From NCBI GenBank assembly GCA_036346255.1, contig CM070629.1, positions 5,151,001 through 5,215,000 of the forward strand: 64,000 nt of DNA, in the 5' to 3' direction. This DNA is from Ampelocalamus luodianensis (taxonomy: Eukaryota > Streptophyta > Magnoliopsida > Poales > Poaceae). Below, piece after piece: positions 36,006 to 46,703 of this stretch. The translations under genes were made by a program, and so were the position numbers. The notes below the pieces were generated by a model. The model made no database searches. It saw only the letters and a list, made by a program, of their open reading frames with translations, and was not told the origin of the DNA. Numbering within the stretch: position 1 is the stretch's first letter; each line of letters starts with the position of its first letter.

Positions 36006-37232
36006 TTAATCCCCATTAACAACATGTATTTCTTCAAGAACCACCGCATTCTTCCTCAAGAATTCAGCAAGCTGAACTTCGAATCTGTTTGGTTTCCCCA
36101 ATCCAAACTGCAATTTCACTCTCCTAAGATGGCTTTGCAAGCAAGTGAATGAACAATCCTTTAACCCAGGAAGCTCTGGAGAAATCATTTGCATTATGCA
36201 ACTCTTGAGCCAATTCATAAACTTCCTGACATCCGGTTGACTTATCCATTTTGAGCCAATGCGACCCCCCTGGCAAATCTTCGGCTTCATGCTCAACTTA
36301 AGCTGGAGATCACGAAGCACAGGGCAACACCGGAGTAGGTTCCCTATGGCTACACTCGAAGCTTTGTTGCCTAGCTCATATGAACCTTCTAGAGTCAAGT
36401 GCTCAAGATTGGGGAACACAGTTAGGAGCGAATCTTGCTTCTCCTTGTCTTTTTTTTTTATTATTTATATATACTAAGGATAACCCTGCTTTTATAGAAA
36501 GCACGTAAAAAAGGTACAAACTTGTCCGAAAGTAGAAACAGGCTGGGAAAACCAGCTAAAAAGAAAGACCAACAGAGGGGACACACACATCCAACCCCCG
36601 AAACACCCAGAGCTGTTACAAAATACCGAACCGGACTAAATCATACAGTCACCCAGCACCAGAACCACACACAAAAAAAAAACAGATTACAGTGAAGGTC
36701 TATCCTGCATACGAAACCTTCTCAACCAAACCACCATCGCATCCAACAACTCTTTTAGCTTCTGCTGATCATCCTTTCTGAGTAGAGTGCGCCACCGCTG
36801 CAAACACGATACCAGTTTGAAAACAACTTCAATTGGTTGCTTAGTAAAAGTCTTCTTAATTGCTCCTTTGTTCCTGTAATTCCAAATCGTCCAAGCAAAG
36901 GCTGCAAAACTGAATAAGCCAAGATGAGCATTAGCGCCCCGATTATCTAGCCCACCAAAATGTAAATCATCAAGAGACCTCGGAGTTCTCTCTCAATGGA
37001 AAATCTCTTTGATACAAGACCAAACAAATTTTGCCAATAAGCAATGAAACGGTAAATGATTAGTATCCTTTGCCACCCCACAAAGCCAACATTTGTTATC
37101 CCCTTTCCAATGTCTCAACACCAATTGATCAGTGGTTTGGATCCTATTCAAATAGGTTTGCCACAGGAAAATCTTTACTTTTAAAGGAATTCTGCTAGAC
37201 CAAATGTTTTGCAATCTCCTATTTATGACACC

Positions 37233-37723
37233 TGTCGTAGTGAGAAGACTAGACAGTAAGAAGTGGAGACCCCTCGTGCTGGGGAGACGAGGGGACTTAA
37301 CAGGGGCTCGGTTGTGGTAAAAGATTGTTCTCCCTCAGTTACATGGTAGAGGGGCGATTTATAGCATCCCGATATGGTACTTTAAAAGTACATGTATACT
37401 CCTAGCAAAGTACATTAGCCCTAGGGGCTGCAGGGTCTTTTGTGCGCCCTATGCATAGCCTCCGGTGCACGATGTGCCCTCGTGGACATGGTCTATCTTG
37501 GGGGATACACCCGGTCCACCGTTCCTGCGGACCCTGTGCCCTTCGCCGGTCCTCTGCTGCCTTCTTTGGAGGGTCTCCTTGGGTCTGCCGGGACTACCCG
37601 AAGAGGTCTTGGGATCCTCGAGGGTCTTGAGATCCTCAGGGGTCTTGAGCGACCTCAGTAGGTCCTTGGAAGACCTTTCGGTACTCGTGCCGTCGGTCGT
37701 GAAATTGGTGGGCGTCCTCGACA
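37233..37723 (-). repeat. 3' LTR of the Gypsy element
   Basis: 491 bp, TGTCGTAG to CTCGACA in plus orientation. It is about 31 bp shorter than the other LTR because of indels in the GGGTCTT-rich part (about 37600-37660). Confidence 0.9.
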
Positions 37724-38073
37724 AGCCCCTCGCGGTCAAGGTATGCTTCGCCATGGCTGAAACCGCGTCATTCCCCTGTAAGGTCCAGGCATACCGTCCC
37801 CTCTGTCGTGGTGAAGCTTCGTTGGTTGCGAAGAGTCTTCCTTCCCGTGGGCACTGTTTTCTGCGGGGGACGCCTGGGGCGTCGTGCGCTTTAATAGTGC
37901 TGGCATGCGATGTGTGCTGACGGCGACTGGGGCCGCCATGCGCCGTAACGGCGCTTGGGGCGTTGTGCGCCGTATTGACGCGTCATAATGGCACTGTTGC
38001 CCGTATCGGCGCCTCCTCGTACTGCCCGCCGTTTTTTTATGACATGTGGCGCCTGTTGGGCTGGCCTGGGCGG

Positions 38074-38083
38074 CTATAAGTAG
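38074..38083 (+). promoter_or_regulatory. TATA box of the antisense gene
   Basis: CTATAAGTAG stands 86 bases upstream of the ATG at 38169 in a GC-rich setting. Position and orientation fit transcription opposite to the retrotransposon's own RNA. Confidence 0.6.
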
Positions 38084-38168
38084 CCGTCACCCTCCTTTTT
38101 TTTAGCTTATTCTGTCGGTTCTTTTCAAACGGTTTCGCTCGTGCTTTGCTACGCTCCGTGTCCGCATC

Positions 38169-41100
38169 ATGACGAAGCGAGGCAAGGATGCTGCGGTAGA
38201 AGCGTCCTACACGAGTGACCTTGGGAGGTCTACGGTGACGGAGGCGGTACTCCGGACACTCGTGGAGGAGGGCAAGTTGGAGAGTATGGCGAAGTCGGGT
38301 CCACTGAGCGGAGACGGTGGCGTCGCCTCGGGCGACGAGGCGATGAGTTTTGTTGCTTTTCTTGATCTTTGGGTTGCGAATCGTGCGTGAACACGGTGAA
38401 GGGCGTCCTACGGTATGACAACAGAATTGGCACAGCTTACCCCCAACTCGGTTGTTAAGTTGGGGGTCTTCGAGTGGATGCTTGACGGTCGGAGTTGCGG
38501 GCGAGGTCGCCTTTCGCGTTCTTGCATGATGCGCGCCAACCGAAGAAGAAACGACAACGGCGACACACCGAATTTTGCGTCAATTTTCAGCCGTCGCGTT
38601 GCCAAATATACTTGCTCGCTCGGCGGCGCGAATCGGTGGGAAGCGGCGGGGGCGCGGGTGGTTCTACCATACCTCCGTGCGGAAGATGGTGCGATCTGAG
38701 GCGGGCGTCTGACCATCGCCGGCCGGACATCGAGCTTCGGCGAGGAGGAGGCTTATCTGCGCCTTTACGGGCGTGACGGCGCTTCTCCGCGCGACACAGT
38801 GGAGGAGTTTTGCGCCTTCGGACTTTGGCCGTTGGCCCGGGACTGGGAGGTTGAGCGGGGCTCCTCCGGCTCTGGGCACCCCACTCTTACTGTGAGGGGG
38901 CATGAAGGTATGACTCTTGGCTCGGCTCTTTGTGCGGGTTTTGAAAGATAACATTTTTGCTTCTTTTTATTAGTTGCAGCCGTGTCCATTGCTGAAGCGA
39001 GCCGCGCAGCGGAGATGCTTCTTGGCCCATATACGGGTGAAGAGCACTCGAGGTGTTGTCTGGTTGTGCGGGAGGGGAGGTTGAACCGGGCGTATCCTGC
39101 CTCGGTTCGCCTCTCCGAACGGCCCGACCCGGAGGGCAAGAAGAAGAAGCGCGCCCGACCGGTGGAGGTTGAGGGAGCCGGGCCAATTTTTGTGGCCCCT
39201 CTGCGCGTTGCTGCGCCCCGCGATGTTGGTGCTGGTTCACACAATGCGGAGGGCTTAGGTCGTGCATCGAAGAGACCAGCGGCGGACCCTTCGGACCGGA
39301 CAGAGGTTTCTGTGGCTCGGCCAACGCGATCCTTCCGGTCCGCATGGCGCTCGAGTCGGGGGTCTGCGCTGGTGGTGGCGAGCGAACCGCCTCGCAGGTG
39401 CGATGAGCGGTCAGCTCTTTTGATGTTGTCGGGTTGGATACCGACGAGTCCTCCGGGCAGAGCACCCCCTCGAACATTTATGTGGACCAAGATGTTGCGA
39501 TCGAGGTGCCGCTCACCCCATGGCTGCCGCACGGTAAGTTCTTGCTCCCGCGGGTTGCTTGGTGCTTATTTTGCTTTATGCTGATGCTTCTAAAACTTCG
39601 ATGTCGCAGCGGATGATGTCACGCGGGAGGACGGGGCCGGTGGAAGTGGCTCTGGCCCTGTTGCTTCTTGAGGTGGGCAGTCGGGGGAGCATGGGCCTAC
39701 TCATTCCTCGGGTACGGTGGACTTGGGGCCCATGTGCCGCGCCGATTTCCGCGTTAGCGAAGGCGCCTCGCGGGTGTGCGGGGCGGTGGCTGATTTTGCT
39801 TCGCCACCTCTACTTCGGGAGCTCTTCGTGCGAATGACCCTGCCTGACATGCTTCGGGGTATCGAGGCGAACGCCGTCAAGGTCCTCTGTCTTTTTTTTT
39901 GGGGTGCTTTGCTGATCGATTTCGCTTGTGCAGATCGTTATGCTGGCGAGCGCCCTTAATGGTGACGTTGCGTCGGGCTTCGCCGAGATCCAGAAGCAAG
40001 TCGAGGACGAGCACGCTCGGAATGAGGTGCTTAGCGGCGAGCGCGACGCCTTGGCCCTTAGGGTGCAAGCCCTGAAGGAGCAAGTCAAGGCCCTTCGAGG
40101 CGAAAAAGTGGTGCTTGAAGAGGAGGTTCGCACCGAGCGTGAGTTGTCAACCTCCGTTGGGCTTGCTGCTTGGCGAGCCATGGAGGCCATCGAGGGGGTC
40201 GTGTCGCAACTTGGCGCCGTTCCCCCAGCGAGGTGCCATCGGCCCTCGGAGATGGATATCTCGTTTGGACGGCTTCGTCGTGCCGGAGAAGTGTGCCTCC
40301 CGGCCGCCCGCGCGTATGGTGATCACTGCGCGAAGGCTGCTTGGTCCGCGACGCTTGCCTCGCTTGACAAGGCCGGCTGCGCCCACATTGACGGTCTTGC
40401 GGCCCGGTCTGTCGCGGTGGCCACTGCGGAGGAAGTGGTGGCCGCATGGAACCGTACGAAGAAGGCCGGGAGGGTCCTGCTGCAAGATTACTGGTCCCTG
40501 CGCGGCCACGACGACACAACGGAGTTGTTCTGGGTGGCGCAGGTGCAGCGGGAGAAGGGGAAGACCCCGACGGGGACCTCGGCGGAAGATGCGCGTGTCG
40601 ACAAGCGGGGGTCCACCCCACACGATAAGGTGTGACCCCCCGCTTTTTAGGTTATAGTTAGTGTTGGTGGTTCGTAGTGTTTTTTTTTCCGCTCCACTTT
40701 TGTTTGCTTGTAAGGGGCGTTTTGTAGGAGGGTAACCTCTTTTTGTGTAAGACCCTCGTTTTGTTTTAAATGAAAAATGTTCAGTACGATCGCATGACTT
40801 GTTTGTTTTAAACCGGGCTTCGTATATACAGGACGAACGATTATTGCTCAAGCGGGCCGCCGAGCGGGGTCCCGCTCCGTCCGAAGCGCGAAGTATTAAG
40901 AGAAGCATCGGCCGCCAAGGCTCGAAGGACAAGCGGAGTGTGGTGTCCGTTTGGCCTTTACAATTGTGCTATCGGGGAGCTGTTTATCATGGTGCGAAGT
41001 GGCAGCGGTGGAAACTAGCGAACCCCACCGGCTCTATGAGGGAGTTTCATCATGCCCGCAAGAGGAAGGCGACCGAGGTGCGTGAGGAGATTCGGGCGTT

Positions 41101-41329
41101 TTGGAGGCACCGAGAGGCGATGGTTGTTGGCGCTGATGCGGACCCCCTTGCGTCATGCGCTGAGTCCGTGCCTCCGTACGCGGTTTTTTCGAGTGATAGC
41201 TCGTCTGAGTCCTTGGATGAGCTCGAAGCCACGCAGAGGGAATTAGCGAGGCTGGTGGCGTCCGGGGCGTCAGATGAGGAGCTGCTAGAATGGGCTACGC
41301 GCACGGAGGAATGGGACTTTGTCTTGTAG
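38169..41329 (+). pseudogene. Antisense spliced gene of the Tat element ('putative gypsy type transposon' domain), decayed
   Basis: Five exons can be drawn on the strand opposite to gag-pol: 38169-38907, 38980-39533, 39610-39881, 39934-40629 and 40832-41329, each junction with GT and AG. Exon 1 resembles the PF04195-type domain found in antisense ORFs of Tat elements (LTPNSVVKLGVFEWML, then FAFLHDARQPKKKR and a later FGLWPLARDWEVE). Exon 2 has AAEMLLGPYTGEE. Exon 4 is a coiled coil (about residues from VEDEHARNEV to RTERELS) followed by a conserved-looking globular part. Exon 5 ends in an acidic SDSSSESLDELEATQREL helix. Decay: at least two frameshifts in exons 1 and 2 and an in-frame TGA at 39669-39671. 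A TATA box and an AATAAA signal bracket it. Function in this family is unknown. Confidence 0.75.
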
Positions 41330-41418
41330 GCGCGTCGAATTATTGTTGTAAACTTATATTGTGTGGTTTGTATTTGTTATGGGCGGAGCTTGTTGTAATC
41401 TATTGTTGAGATTTGATT

Positions 41419-41424
41419 AATAAA
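41419..41424 (+). terminator. Polyadenylation signal of the antisense gene
   Basis: AATAAA lies 90 bases after the exon 5 stop, preceded by the TTGT-rich sequence usual in plant 3' ends. Confidence 0.55.
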
Positions 41425-41459
41425 GACTAGCTATAATTTGTGCTTTGCGGAGGGTGCGT

Positions 41460-41965
41460 TTTTTTTTGCGAGGGGGGAGCGAAGCCGCGCTCGTCCCCCT
41501 ACCTTCTTTTGATAGGGCTTCGCTGAGCCCTATATGTATACTTTTTTATTTTGTGAAGGAGGGGTGAAGCAGCGCTCGTCCCCTACCTTCTTTTGATAGG
41601 GCTTCGGGGAGCCCTATACATATATTTTTTTATTTTGCGAGGGGGGAGCGAAGCCGCGCTCGTCCCCCTACCTTCTTTTGATAGGGCTTCGCTGAGCCCT
41701 ATATGTATACTTTTTTATTTTGCGAAGGAGGGGTGAAGCCGCGCTCGTCCCCCTACCTTCTTTTGATAGGGCTTCGGGGAGCCCTATACGTATATTTTTT
41801 ATTTTGCGAAGGAGGGGTGAAGCCGCGCTCGTCCCCCTACCTTCTTTTGATAGGGCTTCGGGGAGCCCTATACGTATATATTTTATTTTGCGAAGGAGGG
41901 GTGAAGCCGCGCTCGTCCCCCCTACCTTCTTTTGATAGGGTTTCGGGGAGCCCTATACGTATATT
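41460..41965. repeat. 84-bp tandem array, six copies
   Basis: The anchor GAAGCCGCGCTCGTCC (or a one-base variant) starts at 41481, 41566, 41650, 41735, 41819 and 41903, so the period is 84 to 85 bases. Each unit carries an inverted pair GGGCTTCG / GAGCCCTAT. Long plus-strand frames across it are artefacts. Confidence 0.95.
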
Positions 41966-42410
41966 TTTTACACCCTTGGGCCCTCGGCGAACCTTGGTGT
42001 GCACCGGGGCCGAAGGCCATGCGCGGTGTCTCGTTTTATACACTCGGGCCCTCGAGGGACCTCTGTGTGCACTGGGGCCGAAGGACATGCACGCTGCCTT
42101 GTTTTATACACTCGGTCCCTCGGGGGACCTCGGTGTGCACCGGGGCCGAAGGCCATGCGCGGTGTCTCGTTTTATACACTCGGGCCCTCGAGGGACCTCC
42201 GTGTGCACCGGGGCCGAAGGGCATGCGCGGTGTCTTGTTTTATACACCCGGGCCCTAGGGGGACCTCGGTGTGCACCGGGGCCGAAGGCCATGCGCGGTG
42301 TCTTTTTATACACTCGGGCCCTCGGGGGACCTCGGTGTGCACCGGGGCCGAAGGCCATGCGCGGTGTCTTTTTATACACTCAGCCCTCGGGGGACCTCAG
42401 AGTGCGTCGA
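41966..42410. repeat. 68-bp tandem array, six to seven copies
   Basis: GCACCGGGGCCGAAGG recurs at 42001, 42069, 42137, 42205, 42273 and 42339 (periods 68, 68, 68, 68, 66), each followed by CATGCGCGGTGTC and TTTTATACACTCGGGCC. It abuts the 84-bp array but is unrelated to it in sequence. Confidence 0.95.
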
Positions 42411-42611
42411 GATTCTTTTTTATATTGCATTGGTACAAAATACGCAAAAAAGTGTTACACATGCTCTTACAAACCCCTCCCTTCATTTCTTCTACAGGGC
42501 TGGGTTTTTGTCCGGTGCAGCCGGGGTTTTTACAATGCGGTACTTAAGGGTAGAACTTGCAGAGGCTCTTGGCGTTCCACATGTGGTCGAGCTGCTGTCC
42601 TTCGGGCGTAG

Positions 42612-43709
42612 CTATGTGGTAGAACCCTGCCCTTGTGCTTTGGGTGATGATGTAGGGGCCTTCCCATTTGGACTGCAGCTTGCCAACTGTCGCGGGGTTC
42701 GCCACCCGTTTGAGGACCATGTCTCCTGGTGCGAGGGGCGGGCCCGGACCTTCTTGTTATACGCCTTTGCGACGCCTGTTGCGTACCTTGCCATGTTTGA
42801 TATGGCCTGCACGCGGTGCTCCTCTATCGTATCTAGGGAAACTTCCCGACCATCCGGATTGTCGGTCTGGCTTGCTCGGAGGGACTTGGCGGCGAGCTCT
42901 TCTAGGGTCATGGCTTCGTCTCCGAAGATGAACTTGAAAGGAGAGAAACCGGGGGCTCTGGTTGGCGAGGTACGGAGTGCCCATAAGGCCTTCTGTAGCT
43001 CTTCGGACCACAATCCTTTTGGCAGGCCCACTAGGCGTTTGTTGAGGCCTGCCAATACGTTGTCGTTTGCCCTTTCGACCGCTCCATTGGACTCCGGGTG
43101 GCCAACGGACGCGAAGCATATAGTGGCCCCCAAGCCTTCGCAAAATGACCTGAAGGTTGCGGAGTCGAACTTAGTGCCGTTGTCGGTGACTATCTCGCGA
43201 GGTACTCCGTACCTACAGATGACGTTCTTCCAGACGAAACGTTGGGCTGCCGCTGATGTTATTTTTGGTACTAGCTCGACTTCTATCCACCTTGAAAAGT
43301 ATTCGATGGCGACGAAGGCAAAGCGAAGGTTGCCCTTTGCCGCTGGGAAGGGGCCGATGATATCGAGGCCCGATCTTGCGAAGGGCCACACCGCCGGTAG
43401 GCCGCGATGGGATGGGGCGCTTTTGGGTTGTGGTGCCCACCGACACCCCGCAATCTTTGGGCGAGTGTTGTGCGTCGCGCAGTGCCATCGGCCAGTAAAA
43501 GCCTTGCCGGAAGGCTTTGGCGACAATGCTTCGTGGGGCCTGATGTGCTCCGCAGGCTCCCTCGTGTATTTTCCTGACGAGGTGCTGACCTTCCTGTTGG
43601 GAAATGCACCGTAGGAAGGGGGTACAAACGGCCCCTTTGTACATATCGCCTTTGATGAGGCGGTAATTTCTGGCCCGGTACTTGAGCCGTTTTGCTTCGA
43701 TTGGATCAT
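42612..43709 (-). CDS. Gypsy integrase core (frameshifted from pol)
   Basis: A 365-residue minus-strand frame contains the retroviral-type integrase catalytic core: GLDIIGPFPAAKG, then IVTDNGTKFDSATFRSFCEG, then GHPESNGAVERAND, so the D, D and E residues are present. The downstream part (LWALRTSPTRAPGFSPFKFI) is also typical. It overlaps the end of the RT frame in a different register near 43213-43709, which marks a frameshift within what should be one polyprotein. Its C terminus ends at the start of the tandem arrays. Confidence 0.9.
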   Translation of the reverse strand: MIQSKQNGSSTGPEITASSKAICTKGPFVPPSYGAFPNRKVSTSSGKYTREPAEHIRPHEALSPKPSGKAFTGRWHCATHNTRPKIAGCRWAPQPKSAPSHRGLPAVWPFARSGLDIIGPFPAAKGNLRFAFVAIEYFSRWIEVELVPKITSAAAQRFVWKNVICRYGVPREIVTDNGTKFDSATFRSFCEGLGATICFASVGHPESNGAVERANDNVLAGLNKRLVGLPKGLWSEELQKALWALRTSPTRAPGFSPFKFIFGDEAMTLEELAAKSLRASQTDNPDGREVSLDTIEEHRVQAISNMARYATGVAKAYNKKVRARPSHQETWSSNGWRTPRQLASCSPNGKAPTSSPKAQGQGSTT

Positions 43710-46005
43710 CAGGTTCTCCGTTTGTCAGGTAAGCGATGATGATGTTGCGCAAGTCTGTGGCGTCAATGTGCGCGACGTGGTGCGCTTTGCCTTGCGACGC
43801 CTTGGCAGGCTTAGTACCTTCGGGCTCGGCTCCTTGCGACTTGAGCGGAGCACCTAGTGCTCCGGGCGAAGCCCCTAATGCTTCGCATGGGATGGTGGGC
43901 GCCCCGGCCGAGGCAGAAGGTTTGTTGAGTATTTCGTAGAAGACTTCCGGCGGGGGTCGGTCATTGGAACTGGCCATCTTTGCGAGTCGATTAGCGGCTT
44001 CGTTGGCACTTCTGGGTATTGCCTGGACGGTGATTCCGAGGAACCCCTTAGCGACGACCCGCACTGCTGCGAGGTATCGAGCCATTTCGGGATCCCTTGT
44101 TTCAAATGTCTTGTCGAAGAGTCCCGCCATGAGGCGCGAATCACTTTTGACCACCACTCGCTTGGCTTCTAGCACCTTTGCTCTGCGGAGGCCTAGGAGG
44201 AGTGTCTCGTATTCCGAGGCATTGTTTGTGGTGGGAAAGTTGAGTCGTGCGGCGTGTGAGATGCTTCGACCATCAGGGGCGACGAGGATGGCCGCCGCGC
44301 CTGCTCCTGTGGCGCACCAGGAGCTGTCGGTATATAGTGTCCATGGTGTCTCGATGGCATTGGCTGGTTGTTTCGTGTGAGGGGTCCACTCGGCGACGAA
44401 GTCAGCCAATGATTGGGATTTTATTGTGGTGCGCGAGGCAAACGTGATGTCGAAGGGTGCGAGTTCTGCGGCCCATTTGCCGATCCGTCCGGAGGCATCC
44501 TTGTTTCGCAACATGAGAGCCAACGGGTAGGAGGTTGGGATTGTGATTGCATGTGCGAGGAAGTAATGGCGAAGCTTACGCGAAGCCATGAGCAGGGCGT
44601 ACGCTAGCTTCTCAAGCTCTGTGTATCTTATCTTGGCTCCCTGGAGTGCTTCGGAGACATAGTAGACGGGCCGCTGTCCGTCTTCTTCTTGGACGAGGAC
44701 CGCGCTGACCGCGGAAGCAGATACGGCGAGGTACAACAGGAGCCGTGCTCCTGGCTTTGGGCTGGTGTGGCTTGGTAGCTGAGCGAGGTACTCCTTGAGT
44801 TCTTGGAATGCGTGTTGGCACTCTTCTGTCCATCGGAATGGCTCCGCACCTCGAAGGGTCTTGAAGAAGGGCAAAGCCCGCTCCGCCGAGCGGGACAAGA
44901 ATCGGCTGAGGGCCGCGAGGCGCCCTGTGAGTTTTTGTACTTCTCGGGCGCTGCGGGGTGGTTGTATTTCTTGTATGGCCCTGATTTTCTCTAGGTTTGC
45001 TTCGATTCCTCTATTGGAGACGAGGAACCCTAATAGCTTTCCTGCCCTGACGCCGAAGGCGCATTTCTCTGGGTTGAGTTTGACTCCTTCTGCTCGGAGG
45101 TTGGCGAAAGTTTCTCGCAGGTCCCCAGCGTGGGAGCCCGCGAGCTTGCTTTTCACCACAATATCGTCGACATAGGCCTCGACGTATCTGCCGAGCTGCC
45201 CTGCGAGGACTCTTGTGATAAGGCCTGTAAATGTGGCTCCCGCATTTTTCAGCCCGAAGGGCATGCGATGGTAGCAGTAGGTGTCAATGGGGGTGATGAA
45301 GGCGGTTTTTGCTTCATCCTCTTTAGCCATGAATATCTGGTGGTATCCAGAGTATGCGTCCAAGAAGCTCATGAGCTCGCACCCTGACGTGGCGTCTACC
45401 AGCTGGTCGATGCGTGGTAAGGGGAAGTTATCCTTTGGGCACGCCTTGTTGAGGTCGGTGAAGTCGATGCACATGCACCATTGGCCCGTACTTTTTTGGA
45501 CGAGGACCGGGTTGGCGAGCCATTCGGAGTGCTTGATTTCGCGAATCACGCCGGTTGTCAAGAGCTTGGCGATTTCTTTCTTTGCGGCTTCGAGGCGTTC
45601 GGGCATCATGCGCCGGAGCTTCTGCTTCTTTGGGACCGCGTCCGCTCGGATGGCCAGCCGGTGCTCGATTGTGTCCCTGGCGACGCCAGGGATATCCTCG
45701 GGGCTCCATGCGAAGATGTCGGCGTTGTCGCGGAGCACCCGGAGGATATTGTTGTGTTTTTCCTCCGTGAGTTCTGCCCCGAGGGCCACTGTTTTCTCCG
45801 GGGAATCGTCGGGGGCACCTTCGGCCGCCCCAAAGCCGCCTTTGGGGCCCATTTGCCAACCGGGGCCCTGCTTTGTGGCCCCGTGTTTGCTTCGACCGCG
45901 TGAACGCGTCGAGCGTGCGAACCCAATTCCATTTCGGCCCGACGAGCAAGGTGTTGGTTTGCCCGTACCGTAATAACACCCTCGTGCGCGGGGATCTTCA
46001 TGCAC
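43213..46005 (-). CDS. Gypsy reverse transcriptase-RNase H (pol), 930 residues
   Basis: A long open minus-strand frame covers reverse transcriptase (CIDFTDLNKACPKDNFPLPR at about 179-198, MSFLDAYSGYHQIF, and the YVDD active site at about 278-281). Then come a first RNase H (LLLYLAVSASAVSAVLVQEE) and a second RNase H-like region beginning LYTDSSWCATGAGAAAIL near 560. A dual RNase H is a mark of the Tat lineage. The integrase zinc-binding part (HEGACGAHQAPRSIVAK) follows. The catalytic residues are intact. The first 60 or so residues are out of register with the protease frame, showing a frameshift near 45.9 kb. Confidence 0.95.
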   Translation of the reverse strand: MHEDPRARGCYYGTGKPTPCSSGRNGIGFARSTRSRGRSKHGATKQGPGWQMGPKGGFGAAEGAPDDSPEKTVALGAELTEEKHNNILRVLRDNADIFAWSPEDIPGVARDTIEHRLAIRADAVPKKQKLRRMMPERLEAAKKEIAKLLTTGVIREIKHSEWLANPVLVQKSTGQWCMCIDFTDLNKACPKDNFPLPRIDQLVDATSGCELMSFLDAYSGYHQIFMAKEDEAKTAFITPIDTYCYHRMPFGLKNAGATFTGLITRVLAGQLGRYVEAYVDDIVVKSKLAGSHAGDLRETFANLRAEGVKLNPEKCAFGVRAGKLLGFLVSNRGIEANLEKIRAIQEIQPPRSAREVQKLTGRLAALSRFLSRSAERALPFFKTLRGAEPFRWTEECQHAFQELKEYLAQLPSHTSPKPGARLLLYLAVSASAVSAVLVQEEDGQRPVYYVSEALQGAKIRYTELEKLAYALLMASRKLRHYFLAHAITIPTSYPLALMLRNKDASGRIGKWAAELAPFDITFASRTTIKSQSLADFVAEWTPHTKQPANAIETPWTLYTDSSWCATGAGAAAILVAPDGRSISHAARLNFPTTNNASEYETLLLGLRRAKVLEAKRVVVKSDSRLMAGLFDKTFETRDPEMARYLAAVRVVAKGFLGITVQAIPRSANEAANRLAKMASSNDRPPPEVFYEILNKPSASAGAPTIPCEALGASPGALGAPLKSQGAEPEGTKPAKASQGKAHHVAHIDATDLRNIIIAYLTNGEPDDPIEAKRLKYRARNYRLIKGDMYKGAVCTPFLRCISQQEGQHLVRKIHEGACGAHQAPRSIVAKAFRQGFYWPMALRDAQHSPKDCGVSVGTTTQKRPIPSRPTGGVALRKIGPRYHRPLPSGKGQPSLCLRRHRILFKVDRSRASTKNNISGSPTFRLEERHL

Positions 46006-46703
46006 AGGTAGTTGTGATGCGCTATTGCGCCGAAGGTGTTGAGCGTGGCCCTTTCGAGGATGGCATTGTACTGGTACAGCATTTCAACCACGTCGAAAGT
46101 TATCATTTTCGTGCGAGATGCCTGGCCGTCGTCAAACGTGACGGGTAAGGCAATTTGACCCAAGGCCGTGACGGGCCTTCCTCTGAAGCCCACCAGCGGT
46201 ATGCCCGGAGGTGACAAGCGATCTCTAGGGATCATCATCTTGTCGAAGGCTTCTGCGAATAGGAGGTCCGTCGAGCTTCCGCTATCCACGAGGACACGCC
46301 TGACCTCATAGCTGGCAATGTTGGCGGAGATGACGAGGGGGTCCTGATGGGGGAAGTGTATGCCCCGCGCGTCTTCAGGTCTGAATGTTATGGGCACCTC
46401 GAAGTAGCGGGGTGGCAGGGAGGCCGGCTGTGTGGCCACGTGGTGGATTTGCCGTACGTACGCGCGACGTTGACTTTTTGATGCTATGCCCAGCGAGGAC
46501 CCCCTTGTGATCATGTTGATGATCCTCTGGGCTGGCCCGCCATGGCCGCCTTCGATGCGCGGGCGTAGCGGTGGGGCCGGCAATAGATTGCCCGCCTCCT
46601 TTCGATCTTCATGTTCAATCGGTTTGTTGGTGCGGTGCATGTAGTCTGCATGGCGCGATGGTGCGGCACTCATTGTGTGTGTGACCTTCGCCATGGAGGT
46701 CAC
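45606..46703 (-). CDS. Gypsy aspartic protease region
   Basis: The frame has the retropepsin active site VLVDSGSSTDLLFAEAF followed by a flap-like GFRGRPVTALGQIALPV. It continues into the linker to RT (ILERATLNTFGAIAHHNYLC) and then shifts out of frame. In an intact element it would be continuous with gag upstream and RT downstream. Confidence 0.88.
   Translation of the reverse strand: MTSMAKVTHTMSAAPSRHADYMHRTNKPIEHEDRKEAGNLLPAPPLRPRIEGGHGGPAQRIINMITRGSSLGIASKSQRRAYVRQIHHVATQPASLPPRYFEVPITFRPEDARGIHFPHQDPLVISANIASYEVRRVLVDSGSSTDLLFAEAFDKMMIPRDRLSPPGIPLVGFRGRPVTALGQIALPVTFDDGQASRTKMITFDVVEMLYQYNAILERATLNTFGAIAHHNYLCMKIPAHEGVITVRANQHLARRAEMELGSHARRVHAVEANTGPQSRAPVGKWAPKAALGRPKVPPTIPRRKQWPSGQNSRRKNTTISSGCSATTPTSSHGAPRISLASPGTQSSTGWPSERTRSQRSRSSGA

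Noticed and set aside
38765..39532. Minus-strand 255-codon frame opposite the antisense gene
   Set aside because: It is the complement of the plus-strand exon 2 region, GC-rich, without domains, and breaks at the exon borders.
41703..43614. Long plus-strand open frames (302 and 447 codons) across the Gypsy tandem arrays and integrase
   Set aside because: They arise from the 84- and 68-bp repeats and from the complement of the integrase frame. No family resemblance, and the translation is repeat-periodic.
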